Source of the DNA: CAINVV01 sp037129695
GTDB lineage: Bacteria > Bacteroidota > Bacteroidia > Bacteroidales > Prolixibacteraceae
Direction of reading: 5' to 3'
NCBI GenBank assembly: GCA_037129695.1
Contig: JBAXUL010000007.1
Coordinates: forward strand, 1 to 64,000
Length of the DNA stretch: 64,000 bases
Below are positions 63,194-64,000 of this stretch, in pieces (position 1 is the first letter of the stretch; every line of letters begins with the position of its first letter). The notes beneath the pieces are model-generated. The model had not been told where the DNA came from. It did not search any database and was given only the letters and a program-made list of their open reading frames with translations. The translations under genes were made by a program, and so were the position numbers.

Positions 63194-64000
63194 TCAGAAT
63201 AATTGATTGGTTTTTTCAGCAATTGCCTGATAAAGCTTCTCACTTACCGGCACCAATGGTAGTCTTACCTCGTTATCGACCATACCAACCGAATGCATGG
63301 CAGCCTTTACCCCCGAAGGGTTTCCTTCAGCGAACAGATCCTCAATCAAAGGTTGCATTTCCAGTTGGATGGAGGCAGCATTGTTGTAATCACCATTCAA
63401 TGCATAGTGCGTCATTGCGGAAACCATTTTGGGGGCCAGGTTGGCAATGACGGAGATGACTCCTTCGCCACCCAGGGAGGTGGTAGGCACAACCAGGGTG
63501 TCGTCGCCGGTGATTACGCTGAAATGATCGGGTTTGCCCTTCAGAATCTTGATGATTTCACCAAAATTGCCGGATGCCTCCTTAATGCCGATGATGTTTT
63601 TGGCATCGTGTGCCAGCCTGAGAGTTGTTTCAGCGCTCATGCTTGTTCCTGTGCGGGAAGGTACATTGTAAACCATCACCGGTAGGGAAGTAGCTGCTGC
63701 AATCGCCATGAAATGTCTGTAGATACCCTCCTGGGAAGGCCTTGTGTAATAAGGAACAACAGAAAGAATTCCGTCTGCCCTGCTAAGATTGAAGGTATTC
63801 AGTTTTTCAATTACCTCAGCCGTATCGTTTCCGCCGACTCCTACCATGACCGGAATTCTTTGGCCGGCATGTTCAGTGACAAAGTCAATCAAAGATTGTT
63901 TCTCGATGCTGGACAAGGTCGCCGGTTCGCCGGTGGTACCGAGTACCACCAGGAAATCCATTTTATTTTCTATCTGGTTATCTACAATCCGGCCCAGACT
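63194..64000 (-). CDS. dapA: 4-Hydroxy-tetrahydrodipicolinate synthase, N-terminus beyond the window
   Basis: The frame stays open to the right edge, giving 268 residues of an expected 290-300. An internal ATG at 63961 is not the start, because the upstream residues SLGRIVDNQIENKMDFLVVL continue the family alignment. Motifs: FLVVLGTTGEPATLS, catalytic Tyr in VVPYYTRPSQEG, Schiff-base Lys in IIGIKEASGN, and GDDTLVVPTTSLGGEGVISV. It condenses pyruvate with aspartate semialdehyde, the first step to lysine and diaminopimelate. Last gene before the window edge. Confidence 0.96.
   Translation of the reverse strand, partial: SLGRIVDNQIENKMDFLVVLGTTGEPATLSSIEKQSLIDFVTEHAGQRIPVMVGVGGNDTAEVIEKLNTFNLSRADGILSVVPYYTRPSQEGIYRHFMAIAAATSLPVMVYNVPSRTGTSMSAETTLRLAHDAKNIIGIKEASGNFGEIIKILKGKPDHFSVITGDDTLVVPTTSLGGEGVISVIANLAPKMVSAMTHYALNGDYNNAASIQLEMQPLIEDLFAEGNPSGVKAAMHSVGMVDNEVRLPLVPVSEKLYQAIAEKTNQLF

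Noticed and set aside
63194..63961. Complete dapA starting at the ATG at 63961
   Set aside because: The frame continues in family alignment up to the window edge, so this ATG is internal and the gene is cut.

Overview
The window reads as chromosomal DNA of a member of the Bacteroidota. Supports seen in the sequence are promoters of the TTG-N20/21-TAnnTTTG type (for example 41120-41151 and 33358-33388), an AT-rich genome with weak Shine-Dalgarno sites, a DUF5916-type outer-membrane protein, lipoproteins with LxxC-like lipoboxes, and a metabolic set typical of that phylum (MutS2, RarA, YbiT-like ABC-F, GH20, GH78, LytTR regulator). I cannot fix the genus. No rRNA, tRNA, CRISPR array or insertion sequence was seen.

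Positions 1-26161 form one minus-strand block. In transcription order it holds a receiver protein, a pseudo-receiver/sugar-transferase fusion, a half-length TolC-like protein, a Wzc-like chain-length protein, a Wzx-like flippase, a Wzy-like polymerase, a second stand-alone receiver, three glycosyltransferases and a hexapeptide acyltransferase. It then continues with almost no spacing into an A-T-C-A-T-TE non-ribosomal peptide synthetase (NRPS), two paralogous ATP-grasp ligases, and a second NRPS (C-A-T-C-A...) that runs off the left edge. A Wzx/Wzy exopolysaccharide locus thus shares its layout with peptide-assembly genes. The simplest reading is a peptide-bearing surface glycan, or a peptide made and exported together with it; this is inference. 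Positions 26162-26971 are a long non-coding AT-rich gap.

Positions 26972-64000 are mostly housekeeping and envelope genes: a secreted esterase, a GH78 rhamnosidase, mutS2, an acyltransferase, a nitrilase-family amidase, a nitroreductase, an ABC-F protein with a degenerate second ATPase, a LytTR regulator, a coiled-coil lipoprotein and a GH20 hexosaminidase. A methionine operon (aspartokinase, metY, metA) follows a 37-codon leader ORF ending in clustered Met codons, a good candidate for a translation-coupled attenuator. Next come two TPR proteins around rarA, an ECF sigma factor with a PepSY-like neighbour, and an envelope cassette. That cassette has a probably abundant lipoprotein with a Lys-rich C-terminus, two L,D-transpeptidase-fold proteins and an unknown membrane protein, and it resembles a Braun-lipoprotein system in logic. 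The window ends with a DEAD-box helicase, an RRM/RGG protein, a DUF5916 protein, ffh, folD, an M48 lipoprotein protease and the partial gene dapA.
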